Made by a program: the position numbers and the translations under genes. A stretch of DNA of 64,000 nt from Linnemannia schmuckeri (Eukaryota > Mortierellomycota > Mortierellomycetes > Mortierellales > Mortierellaceae), in the NCBI GenBank assembly GCA_029449235.1, contig JANATG010000002.1:1550001-1614000 (forward strand), written 5' to 3'. The number at the start of each line of letters is the position of its first letter. Position 1 is the stretch's first letter. Shown piece after piece: positions 58,713 to 64,000 of the stretch. The notes beneath the pieces are model-generated. The model saw only the letters and a program-made list of their open reading frames with translations, had not been told where the DNA came from and searched no databases.

Positions 58713-61700
58713 ATGGATTTCGGTCAAGGAGCAGGAGAACGCAGCTCGAAAAATTCCGGCAAGACCTCCACATCCCATTCCAACAACGATGTTCATGCAG
58801 ACATCCTCGCCGATTTGGAGGCCTCATTCAAGGCCAGCCAGGAGCAGAGCGCGTCCTCTTCCTCTCCGTCGGGCAGCCACCCACTTTTGACGCGCCTCAA
58901 CCAGAACTCGGCCGAGAGAGCACATGTCGCGGCGGTTGGGCATCAGTTGGGCCCAGAAGGGACACTTGCCGCCCCTCGAGTTATCGGCGATTTTGTCGGT
59001 CTACATAGTAACATTGACGTCAGGAGCAGTACCGGCGCTGCCGACAGTATAAGCGAGGCCATCGATAACATTCGTCTTGGAGGCTTGGATGATGCATTTA
59101 ACGATCTGGATGCAGTAGAAGGCGAGGAGTACGAAGATGTTGGCGATTTTGAGCTTCATATCAGTCAAGGTTTGAGCCTGCAGACAGCTGACAGTGAGGC
59201 TGAGAGAGTGAGGAAAAGCAAGGGTAAGCAAGTGATCGCCTCGACTATGGCAACCTCTGTCGACCCCACGCAACTATACGGTGCCGCAGGAGATGGGTAA
59301 GTTATTGTGAATCCAGGAGCTTGTATCACGTCAGGCGCTGGAAATGAGCTCAAAGCGGCTAACGAATACTTTTTATCAATATTCAGTTTATCAACACCGT
59401 GGGAGATTGCGGCTGGGTTAGAGCCGAGTATGCAGGATGATGACGATGACGAACTGGATCTGGATGTAGACGACCCGGCAATCGAAGAGCTTGGACTGGC
59501 CTTAGCTCCCAAATCAAAACGTGAAAAGAAAAAGGTACTTGTATCAAATCAGGACAGTATGTTGCACGTTAGAATCAACAAGTTATTGGACGCAAGCTGC
59601 ACAGACTAACTCATCCCACTTTCGCTTTCTTGGTTTTATAGATGCAAAAAAAGGGGATCATCAGCTACCCTCCTGAGGTTCAAAAGTTGCTCGGACTTGC
59701 CAACAACGCCTACGTCAACAGGGACTATGATCAGGCAGTTGACTACTTCCAACAGGTCATCGTGACCCATCCCAATGTTTTTCAGGCATGGAACATTATG
59801 GGAGTCATCCAAGAGGAACTGGGGAACACGGAAAAGGCTCTTCAGCTCTACCTCGTGGCTGCTCACTTGACACCCAAGGATGGAGCACTCTGGAAGAAAC
59901 TGGCTGTCATTTCCAAGTGAGTCTTGTTCACACCACTTAGAGGCGATAACTGACATGATCGCAGGGGATTTGGAATGTATAGTAACACGTTTGCATTTTC
60001 CTCCAACTAGGGACTGTGGTTACGATCAGCAAGCGTTGTACTGTTTCACGAGGGCATTCCGTGCGGACAAGAACGACATGGATGCGCTTTGGGATCGGTC
60101 TATCATGTACCAGATTTTGAATGAACCATTCAAAGCCATCCAGGGATTTCAAAAACTGTTGAAAGTGAAACACCACTATATGCCGGCGCTTGAGGAGCTG
60201 GTCAAGCTCTACAGTTCATTGGACCAGGATAACAAAAAGTACCGGGAGAATATGCACCAAGCCATGCTAGACTATGAGGCGGCTTACCTCCACTACTCGT
60301 CGCTTCCGGACAAGTTCTCGAACAACAGCACGGACCCCTTTGACGTCGCCGACATAGACTACGACAGTCAGCAAAGCGAGCCATTTGGATACTCTGCTCT
60401 CAACATGCTGAGCGAGCTGTACATTATGTTTGAGGAGTACGAGAAACCCATCGACATGATCAAGACTTGGTCCCGGAGATTACAGCGGAGGTCCCACCAG
60501 ACTTGGTGGGATGATTACAAGGACGACCGGGAGTTTGACACAGAGCCAGATGATGAGGAGCTTCAGGCATCCTTAGGTGAGAGCCGGACACGCGGACTCC
60601 CAATCGATCTTCGCGTTAAACTCGGAATTTGTCGACTCATGATGGAAGAAGTCAAGGAAGCCAAGGTGTGCGAATGCAATGCTATGCTTTTGAAAGTACA
60701 CTGAGTTTGAAGTAAATTATTCTAACAGAACCTCCTCTAACTACCACATAGGCACAATTCAAGTACCTCTGGCGATGCAGTGTTGAAGACTTTCCAGATC
60801 TGTATGAGGAGATTGCCGAGCTGTACGTCACCAAGCAGATGTGGAAGGATGGATACAACGTCATTAGGGCAATGCTTCAGTATGACGAGATGGACATTCC
60901 CAAAATCTGGATTATGGCCGGAGAGTGTCTTCGCCACATGCGCCAATTCAAGGAGGCCAAAGACTATCTTGAACAAGGTAACATAGACACCTAGACCTCT
61001 GAGGAGGAAACCACGCTTTGATTTAGGAGAAGACACGCTCTGATCAAATCATATATTACTCTTCTTTTAATTATAGCGCACCGAGCGGACCCCGAGAGTG
61101 TTGAACTCAGCATGATGTTGGCCGAAGTGTACGAGGAAACAGGGCAGCTGCAGCAGGCTCTGAAGCTCGCCAACTTTGGTAAGGATCAATAGGCCAAGGA
61201 ATTATTGATGGCTAAAATTAGTAGCGTGTCGGCTTAATTCTTCATGACAAACTCACATTCTCCTATTCTTTTTTTCTGCCTTCGCGAACAGTGAGGCGGG
61301 TCAATGCTGAAAAGCAAGCAGAAGCAGACCAGAGGCGGAAAGAAGCCAAGGCGATCAGAGACGCCAAGAACAAGGACACACCATCTACACCTAGAACATC
61401 TGCAGGCACATCAGGCCATCCGGTGGACAATTATGGGTACCGTGAACTGGCTCCTCGCCAGACTACAACATCGGATGCTGCCAAGAACGCTTTGGCACGT
61501 ATCACAGAGGCAAGTCGGAGCAGGACAGCAGCTGAGCGTTACAATAGCGCGGATCGGGATCGTGATATCCAGTTTGTACGAGCCGCACGAGAGCAGGAAC
61601 GCGCCGACAAGTTGGCCGGCAGAGAGTTCCACACACAGGAATTGCGGGAAGTCATCGAGAAGTTCAATCGGGTGGATCTGATTTTCCAGCGAATCGATGA

Positions 61701-64000
61701 AAAGGAAAAGTCAAAGGTGTGGGAGAACAAGCGGGAGGCTGTCGACTTTACGCGTGAGGACAGGACCCAGTACATCCAAGTAGCTCGAGAGCTGATTGAC
61801 ATGTTTATGGGCAACAGGGCTTTTTTTGTCAAAGAGAAAATGAAGCCCTACATGGGCGCCGAGACCCGTGCATGGCGGTACCGACGCAGTCACAAAGAGG
61901 ATCAGGATATTGTTCTATCGGAGCACGCCACAGAGATGTCAGACAGATTAGGCAGGATGATGGGCCTAGCACCACCCAAGCCGGTCGTTCCGGAGACCGT
62001 GGAGGCGGCGCCACCCCGTGCGCCTGCGACTTCGTACAAGGACGTGCCGTTTGATGCCTGGTATTTGCTCATGATCCGCCAGGCTGTCTATCTCACATTC
62101 GAGGATCGATACGAGGAGGCGATCGATTTGCTGATGGTCATGTACAGTGCTAACGTCTTTTACGCGGTTCCTCGTCGGCGATCGGGAATCATGCTGGTGG
62201 TGCTCTCCTGCTCCATGTGGGTTGGCGACTATGACGCGATCATCAACGCGGGCCGATGGCTGTGCAATTTTGGTGGCGTCCGACCTTTCGCACTCAAGCT
62301 CTTCCAGTCGATCTTTACACATGGACCTCGGGGACATCAACGGTTCTTTGCCTGGGTTCAAGCCAACACGTACAAGTACCTCAAGCGGAGTATTGACACG
62401 ATGCGGACATGTCTCGGCAGCAAAGCGCACGCCATCCGCAAGGTCCACAAGGTTGACAGAAAGACTAGAGTGTATCCGAAACGGAGAGGACCCAGGAAAT
62501 CCTTCCCTGCCTTGAATCCGTCGCTGGCTTCACCCAAGAAGCGACTCCGAGGCGATACGGAAGCATCGCCTGTCAAGACGGCTGCTTTCCCTTGGAGAGG
62601 TTCCTCCAATGTGCTCCAAACGCCCGTTACAATAGCCGAGGCCGTCACAGCCAACGCGTCAAGGCAGAGCACGCGGAGTCGATTGTCTAATGTGGGCACG
62701 CCGGCAGCAGTAGACGAGGATCCATTCACGGAGTCAGGAACCCCAGCCTCCTCATCCAACGGTAGGGGCGATACAACAACTGAGGGATCAAACTCGACTG
62801 CCACAACTCCCACTGCTGCAGAGGGATCGACCAAGTTTCAACGCCCTAAGGTTACGTTTGCCAAAGCCGGTAATGCAGGAATAGGATCAACGGCTGCACC
62901 GGACGTTGGATCGGACGACGCTGCTGCCAATGGCGAGGGACGTGTTTTGCGGAGGAAGCGACGGCTCGAGGTCGACGATACTGCGGAGGCCAATCTTGTT
63001 GAAAGCGGTGAGGATGTCGACGATGAGGATGAGGACGACGATGACGACTATGATATCCACGACGAAGCCTACAAGACCGACGAGGATGAGGGTAAAGAGG
63101 CAGAGCATGACCCGGAGGAATACGAAACCGAGTGGGACCAGGACGACCCTGACTTTCCTCGACCAAATTCCAAAGGTTTTGGAAAACGACGAGGAGGACC
63201 TCTCTCTGGTACGGGTAGTTATGCTGACGATTACGAGGATGACGAGGAAGGCGCCAACCGTGGGTCGTCACGAGGATCAGGGAAAGGAGGGGGGGGAAAG
63301 CCAAATGCCTGGCGGGATCAGTACAAACAATCGAATCGTTCCGACGGTCAAGGGGGGGTTGGAGATGACCTGAATCAGAGTCGTGGCAGGGGCATGAGGA
63401 TGTTTACAAAAGACGTTTTTCCAAAGTTTCAAATGTCGCTCGTGATGTTCATGGGACATATCCTAGCCCACTCACGAACCCATCGCGGCTCAGCAAGTAC
63501 GTTCGCTGTTAGTGTTGACCTTCATAATGCATGCGCTGTCGCATGGACCATATTATGTCGATTAACCTGAATTATTTTTAATTTTTTTTGACTACTCTGT
63601 AGTCCATTTCGCAGAGTGCATGGAGTATGCGCCTGAAAACCCGATGATTCAACTCTACCTCTCAATCCAGTTCTTCAACTTGGCGATGCAGCGAACGACG
63701 ACCAACCGACAAGTGGTCATGGGACAGGCACTGGTTTTTCTCCAAAACTACTATCACTTGCGCAGGGCTGGGCGCGGATCAATTGCATTTTCTGAGCGAG
63801 AGAAATTGAGCAAGTCAAAGGGCAAGTCTACCGAAACCGCTGCCGCTGCTGGTGCCCCTGTTTTCCCCATCATCAAGTCAAAATCGGAGGACTGGAAGGA
63901 TCAGGCAGAAAAGGCCTCTGCTGAGGCTGTTCGTGCCGGCAGTAGTATTGTTGGCGTCTCTGCGTCCACGATCCCTGCTCTCACGGAACCTTTGTCGACT
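58713..64000 (+). CDS. TFC4: TFIIIC TPR subunit tau131 (Tfc4/Sfc4/GTF3C3), 3' end outside window
   Basis: This TPR scaffold of TFIIIC links the tRNA-gene A block to TFIIIB recruitment. The exons are 58713-59296, 59387-59534, 59642-59916, 60011-60665, 60752-60977, 61077-61178, 61292-63496 and 63603->64000. One frame stays open to the window edge (1531 codons so far). The N-terminus is acidic and Ser-rich. TPRs begin near YPPEVQKLLGLANNAYVNRDYDQAVDYFQQVI and continue through EEYEKPIDMIKTWSRR, YLEQAHRADPESVELSMMLAEVY and EDRYEEAIDLLMVMY. A disordered insertion of about 310 residues (62460-63390), with acidic runs and basic clusters, precedes the C-terminal TPRs (FTKDVFPKFQMSLVMFMGHIL, YAPENPMIQLYLSIQFF). 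Family assignment rests on TPR order and the WYLLMIRQAVYLTFE region. The insertion is unusual in size. Confidence 0.87.

Noticed and set aside
1..64000. tRNA, snRNA, SRP RNA and intronic snoRNA genes
   Set aside because: I looked by eye for T-loop, U1/U2/U5/U6 and C/D-box signatures, including the eL43 introns. None held up beyond short chance matches; a covariance-model scan would decide.

Overview
The window is nuclear DNA of a filamentous early-diverging fungus. Its genes are split by many short GT-AG introns (about 70-270 bp). Coding exons are C/G-rich at third positions, and intergenic DNA is AT-rich with long poly(A)/poly(T) runs and CT-rich leaders on the coding strand. The protein set (Cdc37, Spc98/GCP3, a Cid1-type uridylyltransferase, TFIIIC tau131, anthranilate synthase, an ALO-type lactone oxidase) and the gene style fit Mucoromycota, most likely Mortierellomycotina. 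That placement is inference from style, not from a search.

Layout. 1-800: 3' end of an FAD-linked lactone oxidase (+). 1089-4401: poly(Q)-rich nucleotidyltransferase (+), tail to tail with a Dal5-type MFS transporter (4555-6471, -). The transporter is divergent across 3.1 kb from a TauD-type dioxygenase (9594-10793, +). 11182-12318: zeta-crystallin-type quinone oxidoreductase (-) with a one-base frameshift in exon 1. 13512-14755: ribosomal protein eL43 (+), apparently with a GC-AG first intron. 15478-17452: anthranilate synthase component I (+). 17968-20940: Cdc6 (+). 23798-24454: unrecognised 218-aa coiled-coil protein (-). 24455-33694: 9.2 kb with no convincing gene. 33695-34402: secreted LPMO-like copper protein (+). 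35178-37426: mitochondrial class III CoA-transferase (-). 38423-42863: ten-exon Spc98/GCP3 (-). 43118-45748: homeodomain protein (-). 45749-53935: 8 kb gene-poor, polypurine- and microsatellite-rich DNA. 53936-55435: unrecognised low-complexity 499-aa protein (-). 56832-58490: Cdc37 (+). 58713 to the window end: TFIIIC tau131 (+), cut off by the edge.

Most genes are unrelated housekeeping genes. The best functional pairing is the divergent transporter and TauD dioxygenase, which resembles fungal sulfonate-use gene pairs. Cdc6 (replication licensing) and GCP3 (microtubule nucleation) lie in the same window but show no sign of being linked in function.

Limits. Exon joins were placed by hand from splice signals, reading frame and remembered family sequence. 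Every multi-exon join listed keeps one open frame, except the oxidoreductase. No tRNA, rRNA, CRISPR array or intact transposon was recognised. Several exon-like or small-ORF signals in the two gene-poor regions are reported as low-confidence leads.
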